From: Gammaproteobacteria bacterium
GTDB lineage: Bacteria; Pseudomonadota; Gammaproteobacteria; Chromatiales; Chromatiaceae
Length of the DNA stretch: 9,003 bases
Direction: 5' to 3'
Assembly: GCA_030621975.1 (NCBI GenBank)
Contig: JAUXGQ010000033.1
Coordinates: forward strand, 1-9,003
The notes under the pieces are model-generated. The model was not told the DNA's origin. It saw only the letters and a program-made list of their open reading frames with translations, and did not search any database. Within the stretch, counting starts at the first letter, position 1. Each line of letters begins with the position of its first letter. The position numbers and the translations under genes were made by a program. This document shows positions 1 through 6,601 of this stretch, one piece after another.

Positions 1-797
1 AGATCACGGTCGTGTTCCACCTGCTTGAAACGGCCACGCACCTGTGCCACTACTACGAACGACACGTGACACGGGTCACGATCCTCGACTACGCCGAAGC
101 TCCACGCGAACATGAGAACCTGACGCCTGCGGTCGAGTCCCCGGCCCTGCTGGCCACGCTCATGGGTTACTCACTGAAGTATGCCGGGCAAGTCATGACG
201 GAGGGCCGCGCGTTGTGCCAGGCCATGCTGCGCCAGTACTCGGAATGCGGTACGGTCACCGTCGCCGCCCCGCGCTACCGCGGCTTCCACGTTCGCCCCT
301 CCACGCTGATCTCCAAGATTGTCCATCACTACGGTACCACAGTGATGATGTACATGGACGGCGCCAGCTACGACGCCGGCGCACCCATGGAGCTATTCCG
401 CGCCAACGAGAAGATCAACGCCCGCAAGCGGCGCTGGTTCGCCGACGAAGTGTCCTGCCTGTTGAACAGCCAGGATCACGAGCGCGCGAACAGCGTAGAA
501 GCCGAGGTGCGGCGCATCATCATGACCCTGGCGGAACAGGGCAAAGTCGTGATCTACCAGCAGCCGTTACCGATCGAGGTGGGCGACGCGGTCGGTGGTC
601 AACGCTATATAATCGACGAAGTGGCGCGCCTACAAGGCCTCGGCAAGATCGATATCCAGGTTGACATCGATGTTGACTTCGAAGGCGACACACGCGTGCT
701 GCGCGACATCGCCGTCCTGGCCGGCAACGGCTACGGCGAAGATAGCTTCGGCAACAATATCGCCCTGCCGGCGGAACTGTCCTACCTGAAGTGCTAG
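1..797 (+). CDS. HPr-like phosphocarrier-domain protein (5' end outside window)
   Basis: The frame is open to the left edge. The first possible start in view is a GTG at position 12 with no ribosome binding site before it, so the true start is probably upstream. Counting from that GTG, 261 residues are visible, ending at TAG. The informative part is GFHVRPST at residues 91-98, which matches the G-(L/F)-H-x-R-P signature around the phosphorylated histidine of HPr, the PTS phosphocarrier; the candidate phospho-histidine is H93. The following helix (LISKIVHHYG) and the strand after it also fit an HPr fold. The protein is far longer than HPr (about 85-90 residues). The roughly 90 residues before the motif and 115 after it match nothing I recognise, and the C-terminal part is acidic (residues 213-226). 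No other PTS gene is in view. The HPr-like domain is a motif-based call; phosphoryl transfer or a regulatory role is inference. Confidence 0.6.
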   Translation, partial: ITVVFHLLETATHLCHYYERHVTRVTILDYAEAPREHENLTPAVESPALLATLMGYSLKYAGQVMTEGRALCQAMLRQYSECGTVTVAAPRYRGFHVRPSTLISKIVHHYGTTVMMYMDGASYDAGAPMELFRANEKINARKRRWFADEVSCLLNSQDHERANSVEAEVRRIIMTLAEQGKVVIYQQPLPIEVGDAVGGQRYIIDEVARLQGLGKIDIQVDIDVDFEGDTRVLRDIAVLAGNGYGEDSFGNNIALPAELSYLKC

Positions 798-830
798 CGA
801 CACTTAGGAATTCGCGCCCTCCGCTAACAA

Positions 831-842
831 TCCGGGGTCAGA
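831..842 (+). repeat. RAYT-flank motif, copy 1 (TCCGGGGTCAGA)
   Basis: This 12-base motif lies 27 bases before the first RAYT remnant. It recurs with one difference (A to G) at 6021-6032, beside the other RAYT remnants. Its repetition next to both clusters suggests an element boundary or a REP-like recognition sequence, but that role is inferred. Confidence 0.4.
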
Positions 843-868
843 GCACAGATTTCGCTGCTATTGTTTAA

Positions 869-1258
869 ATGTTAGACTCGACCCGAATATTCAAGCCGAT
901 AAACCACAAGGAGGTGGGACGCAAATACGTCCCCTATATCAACCACACCTACCGGCGCACGGGCACGCTGTGGGAAGGCCGCTACAAGGCCAGCCTTATC
1001 GACAGCGACGCCTATCTCTTGACATGTATGCGCTATATCGAGTTGAATCCGCTACGCGCTAGTATGGTGTCCCATCCTGGAGAATATCGTTGGTCAAGCT
1101 AGGCCTGTAATGCCACAGGCAAATCCAATTCTCTCATTCAACCCCATCCACTGTATAAGGCTTTGGGTGACGAAGCGGTGCAACGTCAATATGCCTACAG
1201 AGCGCTATTTGAAACGGCTATTATCGGCACGACTGGATCCCGGCCTGCGCCGGGATGA
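869..1258 (+). pseudogene. REP-associated tyrosine transposase (RAYT) remnant
   Basis: The first 77 codons (869-1102) carry the middle of a RAYT/Y1-type transposase: YINHTYRRTGTLWEGR, then RYIELNPLRASMV and YRWSS. These are hallmark motifs of the IS200-like REP-associated family, which mobilises single-stranded REP sequences. The frame is stopped by TAG at 1100-1102, where the family normally has tyrosine (WSSY). Reading through, the same frame continues as a recognisable RAYT tail (NATGKSN, QPHPLYKALGDEA, YRALFETA) to about 1222, then runs into the REP-like hairpin and ends with TGA at 1256-1258. The N-terminal half with the HUH metal-binding motif is absent, and an in-frame TAA lies just before the ATG. 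The extreme C-terminus is also missing. It is therefore truncated at both ends and carries a nonsense codon, so it is almost certainly inactive. A gene caller may report only the 77-residue piece as a protein. Confidence 0.8.
1237..1256. repeat. REP-like palindrome
   Basis: ATCCCGGC (1237-1244) and GCCGGGAT (1249-1256) form a perfect 8-bp stem around a CTGC loop, followed by GACGG. This is the style of dispersed palindrome found in many proteobacterial genomes, and it directly abuts a RAYT remnant, the enzyme family that acts on such repeats. It also lies 84 bases past the stop codon of the minus-strand ligase gene, so in the operon transcript it could act as a 3'-end hairpin. It has no T tract, so it is not a standard intrinsic terminator. 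Confidence 0.6.
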
Positions 1259-1340
1259 CGGCGGTTTTGGCTTAAGTCAGTGCCATTTAAATAAACCTGG
1301 AGTCGGCTAATGCGTGATACCTATTTCCCCCACCCCTCTC

Positions 1341-2837
1341 CTATCCCCTCAACATCTTCGCCAGCGCGTCTCGATCCAGTTTTCCGGCAGGTGTTTCGGG
1401 AAAATCCTCCAGGACCAGAAGATCTTTCGGGATTTTCACCTCTGCCAGCCGATAGGCGAGAAAGTCCGCCAGCTCGGCCACAGTGAGTTCTCCATCCGGG
1501 CTTCGGAGTACAATGGCAGCCGCGACGGTCGCTCCCCGCCTCTCGTGATGAAGCCCAAATACACAAGCCCGCTCCACCAGCGGGTGTTCTGCGATCTCCC
1601 ACTCTACCTCTTTGGGATGAATGTTGTCCCCGTCGCAGATGACGATGTGCTTGACGCGACCGGAGAGCCAGAGAAATCCGTCCTCATCCATGTACCCAGC
1701 GTCACCCGTGGCCAGCCAGCCTTCCACGAGGGTCCCCCGGGTTTTCTCCGGATCATGCCAGTACTCTTCCATGCGGCCGGGGGTGTTCACCCAGATTTCT
1801 CCTTCCTTCCCGATGGGGAGGGCCCGGCCGGCCGGGTCCCGGATCTCCACTTCCACCTCGGCCATGAGCTTCCCGACGGAGCCGAGTCTGATCTGGTCCT
1901 CGTCCGGGGGATTGACGCAGTAGGTGTTGGCCTCGGTCATGCCGAGATGTTCTCTGGGTAACACCCCGAAGACCTCTTTGAAATCCCGAAAGTAACTCAT
2001 GGGAACTCGGTCGGCGCCCACCTCCGAAACCCTTATGGCGTTCGGGGTCCGAGGGCGTTCGCGCCCACCTTCGATGAGCTGGAATCCGAACCAGGGAATC
2101 AGGGAGAGAAATGTGGCCCCGCCTTCGATGGCCTGAAGTGTTTGTTCGACGCTTCCGAAGTCCACGATCTCCACGGTTCCACCCCTGTCGAGGAACGGCA
2201 CCGTGATCTGAGAAAACATGAAATTCGAGCTCATGCAGTGGCAGAGTACCGAATAATCATCGGCGGTGACATCCAGGCCATTTCCGAACACACGTCCATT
2301 GTCGATGAGGGTCCGGTGGGTATAGAGCACGCCCTTGGGGGCCCCCGTTGAACCGCTGGTGTAGAACAGAATCCCAGGCTGGTCCTCAGGCCAAGGGTTG
2401 ATCTCCCCGGTCAGCTTTGGAGGCGTTTGTAAGGAAACGTCGTCATCCAGCTTCTCGTCCCGCCACGCATGAACGGCCTCGAGCGTTGCCACCAAAACCG
2501 GGCCGTTGGTTTCCAACTCGGCGAACCTCCCGGAAAAATCAGGGGTGGTGAGGAGCACCTTGGGTTGCGAGTGATCCAGAACGGGCCTGATTTCCTTATC
2601 TGTCAATCGTTCGTTGATGGGGACGATAATGAGTCCCTCGAGAAGGCAGGCGTAGTAGCACGCCAGGAGTTCCAGCGAGTTGGGAAAGACGGTAGCCACT
2701 CGATCCCCGGGCACCAGCCCTAAAGACCTCAGGTGACGGCCCAGCAAACCGAGGAGAGCGTTGAACTCCCCATAGGTGAGAACGCCCTCCTTGTGTCGAA
2801 CGGCGATACCCTCAATCCTCTTCAAGAAACCGAACAT
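1341..2837 (-). CDS. Class I adenylate-forming acyl-CoA synthetase/ligase
   Basis: This 498-residue cytoplasmic enzyme is predicted to activate a carboxylate with ATP to an acyl-adenylate and transfer it to coenzyme A. The ANL-superfamily motifs appear in order: the phosphate-binding loop YTSGSTGAPKGV (about residues 159-170), LGMTEANTY (298-306), GWLATGDAG (373-381, with the ATP-ribose Asp), SGRVKHIV (392-399) leading into NIHPKEVE (405-412), and the C-terminal PAGKLDR (483-489) with catalytic Lys486. Length is normal for the family. The ATG at 2837 is preferred because GAGG sits five bases before it; a GTG at 2870 would add 11 residues without a good site. One oddity is that the common GRxKD motif reads GRVKH here. 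It is the last gene of the TRAP operon, 106 bases after dctP, which suggests that it activates the imported acid. Substrate class (short-, medium-, long-chain or aromatic) cannot be told from the sequence. Confidence 0.9.
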   Translation of the reverse strand: MFGFLKRIEGIAVRHKEGVLTYGEFNALLGLLGRHLRSLGLVPGDRVATVFPNSLELLACYYACLLEGLIIVPINERLTDKEIRPVLDHSQPKVLLTTPDFSGRFAELETNGPVLVATLEAVHAWRDEKLDDDVSLQTPPKLTGEINPWPEDQPGILFYTSGSTGAPKGVLYTHRTLIDNGRVFGNGLDVTADDYSVLCHCMSSNFMFSQITVPFLDRGGTVEIVDFGSVEQTLQAIEGGATFLSLIPWFGFQLIEGGRERPRTPNAIRVSEVGADRVPMSYFRDFKEVFGVLPREHLGMTEANTYCVNPPDEDQIRLGSVGKLMAEVEVEIRDPAGRALPIGKEGEIWVNTPGRMEEYWHDPEKTRGTLVEGWLATGDAGYMDEDGFLWLSGRVKHIVICDGDNIHPKEVEWEIAEHPLVERACVFGLHHERRGATVAAAIVLRSPDGELTVAELADFLAYRLAEVKIPKDLLVLEDFPETPAGKLDRDALAKMLRG

Positions 2838-2842
2838 GGAAA

Positions 2843-2846
2843 CCTC
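2843..2846 (-). promoter_or_regulatory. Ribosome binding site of the ligase gene
   Basis: On the minus strand GAGG lies five bases before the ATG at 2837. This decides the start in favour of that codon over the upstream in-frame GTG at 2870. Confidence 0.6.
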
Positions 2847-2890
2847 GAGATGCCACCAACCCTTTGACACCGACCACCGGTTCTCTCCGG

Positions 2891-2906
2891 GCCTGACCTG
2901 TCAGGC
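2891..2906. repeat. Intercistronic hairpin between dctP and the ligase gene
   Basis: GCCTGA (2891-2896) and TCAGGC (2901-2906) are perfectly complementary around a four-base loop. The hairpin lies in the 106-base gap between dctP and the ligase gene. No T run follows on the minus strand, so it is not a typical intrinsic terminator. It could instead protect the dctP mRNA 3' end or reduce read-through into the ligase gene; that role is inferred. Confidence 0.45.
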
Positions 2907-2943
2907 AAGGCCATCGATGGGAAAAAGCTGGGCAGGGCTGTGT

Positions 2944-4029
2944 TCACCGCGTGCCTTGTAAAGCCATCCTCTCTTTCCTGGTACCGCCACTAGATGCTGC
3001 CTGAATAGAAGCTTCCATGGCCTTAAGCATCTCCGCCCCTTCAGCACCGAACTTCTGCTGTATCAGGCTCCTGACCGCGGGTTGGGAAACCGAAGCGAAC
3101 CTTTCGAGCTCGGCGGCAGAAACACTGTTCACTTCCATCTTCTTCGCCAGGTGGGGCAAACCTTGACTCGAGGCCTCGATGATCCGGGAGATTCCGCGTC
3201 CTGCAATAACGGCCGTCTTGGCGGCGTAGTCGACCACATAGCGCTCATCGTCGGTCAGGCTGTCATAGAAGCTTTTGTTGATGAACCAGACATAGGGTGT
3301 GATGATGTGCTGGGTCAGGGTGATGTATTTCTGCACTTCGTCGAACTTGGCGAATGCGATGATCGGGATCGGATTCATCTGCCCGTCGGCCACACCGGTC
3401 TGCAGCGCTGTGTAGACTTCGGGCCAGGGCAACGACGTCGGCTTACCGCCCAGGGAACTGATAATCGTTTCATGAGTGGGCAGAGTCATGGTGCGAATGC
3501 GCAGACCCTTCATGTCATCCAGCGTCCTGATCGGCTGCTTGGAGTTGGTGATGGCGAAATAGCCACCGCTGTCCAGTAGACCCAGCACCTTGAGGCCGAT
3601 CTTATGCTCGATATCCGCAGCCAACTTCCGCCCGAAGGGGCTGTCCAGGTCCATGACCTCGTGGACGACTGCGATGTTAGGAAAGGCAAAAGGCAGATCG
3701 AAGACCCCAATCAGCGGGTAGTGCTGGGCGACACCGCCGGCCGAGGAGATGTTGGATTGAATCACGCCCACCCTGGTCTGCTCGATCACTTCGTTGTCCT
3801 TTCCGAGCTGTCCGTCGGAAAATATCTGGACCTTCACTGAACCGTTGGTACCCGCTTCCACCAGGGACTTGAACACCGATGTCATGGCTCCGGAATTGTT
3901 TTTGAAAGGATCACCCGGATTGAGGTGGGATATTTTCAAAACCTTCTCGGCATGGGCAGGCGGTACGGCGACCGCCAGGGCAATGGCAGCCGCAAAGACG
4001 GTGAATTTCAGGGCGTTGGAAATTTTCAT
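2944..4029 (-). CDS. dctP: TRAP transporter substrate-binding protein, DctP family
   Basis: This periplasmic binding protein captures an organic acid and delivers it to the DctQM membrane complex. It has 361 residues from the ATG at 4029, which has AAGGGA eight bases upstream; an ATG at 4065 would add 12 residues and spoil the signal peptide. Residues 1-27 form a classic signal peptide (MKISN..., hydrophobic core, PAHA with cleavage before EKV). The mature protein has family landmarks: KISHLNPGDPF near its N-terminus, GLRIRT (175-180) with the conserved substrate-carboxylate arginine at about R179, and PWPEVYTALQTGVADGQMNP (201-220), the DctP signature with Asn219. Arg179 supports a carboxylate ligand, but its identity is unknown. 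The C-terminal 15-20 residues (SSGGTRKERMALQGTR) look like a non-conserved extension. It lies 42 bases after dctM and before the ligase gene in the same operon. Confidence 0.95.
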   Translation of the reverse strand: MKISNALKFTVFAAAIALAVAVPPAHAEKVLKISHLNPGDPFKNNSGAMTSVFKSLVEAGTNGSVKVQIFSDGQLGKDNEVIEQTRVGVIQSNISSAGGVAQHYPLIGVFDLPFAFPNIAVVHEVMDLDSPFGRKLAADIEHKIGLKVLGLLDSGGYFAITNSKQPIRTLDDMKGLRIRTMTLPTHETIISSLGGKPTSLPWPEVYTALQTGVADGQMNPIPIIAFAKFDEVQKYITLTQHIITPYVWFINKSFYDSLTDDERYVVDYAAKTAVIAGRGISRIIEASSQGLPHLAKKMEVNSVSAAELERFASVSQPAVRSLIQQKFGAEGAEMLKAMEASIQAASSGGTRKERMALQGTR

Positions 4030-4037
4030 TAGGTCAT

Positions 4038-4043
4038 TCCCTT
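4038..4043 (-). promoter_or_regulatory. Ribosome binding site of dctP
   Basis: AAGGGA on the minus strand, eight bases before the ATG at 4029, fixes the start of the signal-peptide form. A strong private site fits the need for more binding protein than membrane subunits. Confidence 0.55.
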
Positions 4044-4071
4044 TTTTGCTCAATTCAAGAATCAATGCAGG

Positions 4072-5352
4072 TCAAAGCCCGAGCAGGTGTGGTAGGTAAA
4101 GGGTCAGATCTCCCCAATAGGCGATCAGGAAGAGTACGCCCACCTCCACCATCAGAAATGGCCATAGTGATCGGGCGATGGACTCGATGCCCTCTCCGGT
4201 CACTGATGAGAGCACGAACAGGCAGGCACCCACCGGGGGGGTCATCAAAGAGATGTTCAGTGCCAGCACTATCATCACCCCGGCGTGTACCGGGTCCATG
4301 CCGATACTGGCGGTCAGCGGCGCCAACACAGGGGCAAGGATGATCAGTGCGGCATTGATGTCCATGAACATGCCTATCACAAGCAGAAGCAACAATATCA
4401 TGGCAATAACCGTCTGGGGGTTCTCCGAGATAGACAGCAAACCGGCGGCAATCGCCTGGGGGATCTGCTCGAATGTCATCCACCAGCCGAGAATCGAGGC
4501 GGAGGCGATGATCAGGAAGATAACACCTGTGATCAGCGCCGTCCTCGCCAACATCTCGTAGAGATCCCGCAGGGTCAGAGAACGGTAAACTACGCCGCCG
4601 AGGAATAACGCGTAGGCCACCGCGATGGAAGCAGCCTCCGTGGGTGTCGTCACCCCCCCGAGAATGAACCCAAGGATGAGCACCGGCATAACGAGGGCCA
4701 ACAGGCCCTCTCTGAACGCCTTGAGGATTCGGATCAGACTCGGACGCATTTCCGATTTTGGCAGCTTCCAGCGCCGCCCGAAGGCGGCGATCACCGCCAT
4801 GCACAGCAAACAGATCAGTATGCCCGGGAGTATCCCTGCGGCGAACATACCCGCGATTGAGACCCCCATAAGTGAACCGTAGATGACCATCAGGGTCGAC
4901 GGCGGTATGGTCGGCCCTATGATGGAGCCGGCTGCCGTTACCGCACAGGCGAAGGGACGGGAATAGCCGCTTTTGACCATCGCCGGGACCAAGGTGTTTC
5001 CGAAGACGGCCGCATCGGCGGTGGCCGCCCCGGTAATACCGGCAAAAAACACCGATGCCACCATGTTGGTGTGGGCCATTCCGCCACGCAGGTAACCCAC
5101 CAGGGCGTCGGCAAACACCACCAGTTTGTGGGTAATGCCGGAGCGGTTCATGATCTCCCCAGCCAGGATGAAAAACGGCATGGCCAGGAACGGAAACAAG
5201 TCCAGTCCGGCGAAGAAGCGCTTTGGTGCCATGGCCAGAAACTGCTCACCCCCGATCTGGGCCATCCCGACGATACCGGCGATGCCGAGTACGAACCCCA
5301 CCGGGACGCCCAGCAAGAGCAGGCTGAAGAAGACCAGTGCGACAGCGATCAT
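4072..5352 (-). CDS. dctM: TRAP transporter large permease subunit, DctM family
   Basis: This 426-residue inner-membrane protein is the ion-coupled transport subunit of the TRAP system (usually Na+-driven in this family). It is strongly hydrophobic with about a dozen membrane segments. Family motifs are visible: PFFILAGEIM (59-68), TGAATADAA (107-115), SIIGPTIPPS (143-152, a re-entrant hairpin tip), GGVTTPTEAAS (232-242), GMFMDINAALIILAP (327-341) and LMTPPVGACLFV (369-380). Length is standard for DctM. The start codon overlaps the dctQ stop as TAATG, so translation is probably coupled, and there is no strong separate ribosome binding site. dctQ and dctM are separate genes here, not the fused form seen in some TRAP systems. 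dctP follows 42 bases later. Confidence 0.96.
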   Translation of the reverse strand: MIAVALVFFSLLLLGVPVGFVLGIAGIVGMAQIGGEQFLAMAPKRFFAGLDLFPFLAMPFFILAGEIMNRSGITHKLVVFADALVGYLRGGMAHTNMVASVFFAGITGAATADAAVFGNTLVPAMVKSGYSRPFACAVTAAGSIIGPTIPPSTLMVIYGSLMGVSIAGMFAAGILPGILICLLCMAVIAAFGRRWKLPKSEMRPSLIRILKAFREGLLALVMPVLILGFILGGVTTPTEAASIAVAYALFLGGVVYRSLTLRDLYEMLARTALITGVIFLIIASASILGWWMTFEQIPQAIAAGLLSISENPQTVIAMILLLLLVIGMFMDINAALIILAPVLAPLTASIGMDPVHAGVMIVLALNISLMTPPVGACLFVLSSVTGEGIESIARSLWPFLMVEVGVLFLIAYWGDLTLYLPHLLGL

Positions 5353-5888
5353 TATGGGGCGCTTCCACGGCCGGGTTCAGCGAGCATCTTGGCCTGGTCC
5401 CTGATGCCGGAAAGCAGGATCTGGATGCAGGCCAGCAGACAGGCTACCGGCACCGCAGAAAAGGGAACCGCCTTGGGTATGTCATAGATCATGGTGAGCC
5501 GCTGCATCCCCTGGATGGAAAAGCCCACACCGTAGTAGAACAGGAAAGCGAACAGAAACAGGCCCAGCAGATCGAACGCACCGAGCATCAGGTGCCGGAC
5601 TAACCCCCGCGTCCGGTCGAATAAAATGAGCACACCAATGTGTTCGCGGCTCGCAATACCGATTGAGACGGCCAATAAGGCCATCCAGATCATCAAATAG
5701 CGGGCCGCCTCCTCAGTGAAGGTCAGCGGAAGATCCATGAAATAACGCACCAGCACGCCCAACCAGACATCCAGCACCAGAAGCACCATCAGTGCGACGA
5801 CAGTGAACTCCACCACTCTGTTGAGGCGGAAGCTCCACAGCGCCGCATAACCGGCAAAGCGCTGGAAACCGCTCTCTACTTCGCCCAT
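5352..5888 (-). CDS. dctQ: TRAP transporter small permease subunit, DctQ family
   Basis: This inner-membrane protein has 178 residues from the chosen start. Four hydrophobic segments lie at roughly residues 25-46, 64-81, 102-123 and 141-161. The DctQ signature is present: FTEEAARYLMIWMALLAVS (57-75), followed by SREHIGV (80-86). It partners DctM as the small subunit that interacts with the loaded DctP protein. The ATG at 5888 is preferred because GAGG on the minus strand lies nine bases before it. The ATG two codons earlier (5894) is possible but only three bases from that site. An upstream ATG at 5978 would add about 30 residues and make the protein unusually long (208), with no well-placed ribosome binding site. 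It is the first gene of the operon and overlaps dctM by one base. Confidence 0.92.
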   Translation of the reverse strand: MGEVESGFQRFAGYAALWSFRLNRVVEFTVVALMVLLVLDVWLGVLVRYFMDLPLTFTEEAARYLMIWMALLAVSIGIASREHIGVLILFDRTRGLVRHLMLGAFDLLGLFLFAFLFYYGVGFSIQGMQRLTMIYDIPKAVPFSAVPVACLLACIQILLSGIRDQAKMLAEPGRGSAP

Positions 5889-5922
5889 AACCATGTCCCT
5901 CAATCGAATGAGTTCCGGGGCC

Positions 5923-5928
5923 AGTATA
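5923..5928 (-). promoter_or_regulatory. Candidate -10 box for the TRAP operon
   Basis: TATACT on the minus strand, 34 bases before the dctQ ATG at 5888, resembles a sigma-70 -10 element. No good -35 match sits 16-18 bases upstream of it, so either an activator is needed or the match is fortuitous. Confidence 0.25.
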
Positions 5929-5981
5929 GCCAACTCCTGAATACCTCTATCGTAACCCCACACAACAAAAACAACCATCTC

Positions 5982-6024
5982 GTATCCGATGTATCCGATG
6001 TATCCGATGTATCCGATGTATCCG
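5982..6024. repeat. 9-bp tandem repeat, unit GTATCCGAT
   Basis: There are four perfect head-to-tail copies of GTATCCGAT (5982-6017) followed by a partial fifth (GTATCCG, 6018-6024) that merges into the RAYT-flank motif. The array lies 54 bases upstream of the candidate dctQ -10 box. It could be a slippage-prone microsatellite or a set of phased protein-binding sites; the sequence alone does not decide. Confidence 0.9.
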
Positions 6025-6032
6025 GGGTCGGA
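6021..6032 (+). repeat. RAYT-flank motif, copy 2 (TCCGGGGTCGGA)
   Basis: It matches copy 1 at 831-842 in 11 of 12 bases and has the same orientation relative to the nearby RAYT remnants. It overlaps the left arm of the inverted-repeat segment that follows. Confidence 0.4.
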
Positions 6033-6278
6033 CCTCGTTAACTCATTCTTCTGTAAAAATAAGGCATGCGAATCCGGGCATATCGTGGCCTTAACGGCCC
6101 TTTTTTCGGTAAGAAATCGCCCCTTAATTCAATATTGAACCAGCGCAGGCTAACCACTCACTTCGACTCCTGCCTTATGGGTGCAATTTTGACAGCATAA
6201 AGGGCTATTTAAGCCCGAAAAACACCTCCTACACAACAAACTCTATTTTTCTTTCAGTCAGTTGTCATGGTCCGACCC
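6025..6278. repeat. 254-bp segment bracketed by 10-bp inverted repeats
   Basis: GGGTCGGACC at 6025-6034 is the exact reverse complement of GGTCCGACCC at 6269-6278. The DNA between shows no coding sequence. A related arm, CCGACCCC, occurs at 6594-6601 after the next RAYT remnant and is complementary to GGGGTCGG at 6024-6031. The segment may be a small non-autonomous element or a REP-type boundary of a decayed RAYT locus. I see no obvious target-site duplication. Confidence 0.4.
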
Positions 6279-6581
6279 TTCCTTGTTCGTCACCACAACG
6301 CCTGCGGAAAAGCGAACGCTTTGCTTACACCACACCCGCTTTACGAGGGGCTGGGAAGAACAGCGGAAGAACAGCAGAAGAACTACCGAAACTTGTTTTC
6401 GAGTTTATTGGATAAGGAACACATTCACGCGATCCGTACCGCGGCTTGTTTCTCTATGCCCTTGGGTGACAGTCGATTTAAGGCGCAAATTGCAAAGGCA
6501 CTGGGCAAACGTGGAGGCCATTCGAAACGGGGAAGACCACGCAGTCACTTACAGATTCAAGACGCTCCAGATGCGGATTAG
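6267..6581 (+). pseudogene. RAYT C-terminal remnant (second)
   Basis: The frame encodes the C-terminal third of a REP-associated tyrosine transposase: NACGKANALLTPHPLYEGLG, a stretch like YRNLFSSLLDKEHIHAIRTA, then LGDSRFKAQIAKALGKR and GRPR. Each block aligns with the usual RAYT tail (PHPLY, YRxLF, IRxA, LGxxRFK, GRPR). The N-terminal and central catalytic parts are missing. The nominal ATG at 6267 and next few codons come from the inverted-repeat arm, not from the transposase. The frame then reads through to a stop at 6579-6581. It resembles the tail of the remnant at 869-1258 but differs in many residues, so it probably derives from a different RAYT copy. It is inactive by truncation. Confidence 0.75.
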
Positions 6582-6593
6582 AATCAATTGTCA

Positions 6594-6601
6594 CCGACCC
6601 C
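6594..6601. repeat. Third arm of the GGGTCGG-type repeat
   Basis: CCGACCCC is the reverse complement of GGGGTCGG at 6024-6031. It falls exactly between the two consecutive RAYT tails, which suggests that it marks an element boundary. Eight bases alone are weak evidence. Confidence 0.3.

Larger units (their letters stand above)
5889..6266. other. Intergenic stretch between dctQ and the RAYT remnants
   Basis: About 380 bases with no convincing gene. From left to right it holds the dctQ ribosome binding site and a possible -10 box, a 9-bp tandem repeat (5982-6024), the second copy of the RAYT-flank motif (6021-6032), and most of a segment bracketed by 10-bp inverted repeats (6025-6278). Within that segment, GGCC (6087-6090) and GGCC (6096-6099) could form a short stem followed by six Ts, a weak terminator-like signal on the plus strand. 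A second small hairpin, GGGCT/AGCCC, lies at 6202-6216. Confidence 0.5.

Noticed and set aside
1314..1961. Plus-strand open frame of 215 codons
   Set aside because: It lies entirely antisense to the ligase gene, whose motifs are unmistakable, and has no recognisable content.
4055..4804. Minus-strand open frame of 249 codons in another frame
   Set aside because: It overlaps dctM on the same strand; the translation is Arg/Gly/Asp-rich and lacks any family motif, whereas the dctM frame is clearly real.
5889..5978. Longer start for dctQ at 5978
   Set aside because: It would make DctQ 208 residues with an uncharacteristic N-terminus, has no well-placed ribosome binding site, and would run past the candidate -10 box.
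5982..6024. CRISPR array
   Set aside because: The repeats are 9 bp and directly adjacent with no spacers, and no cas genes are present.
6087..6106. Intrinsic terminator (GGCC stem plus six Ts)
   Set aside because: The stem is only 4 bp, and no plus-strand gene ends just upstream. Noted within the intergenic entry only.
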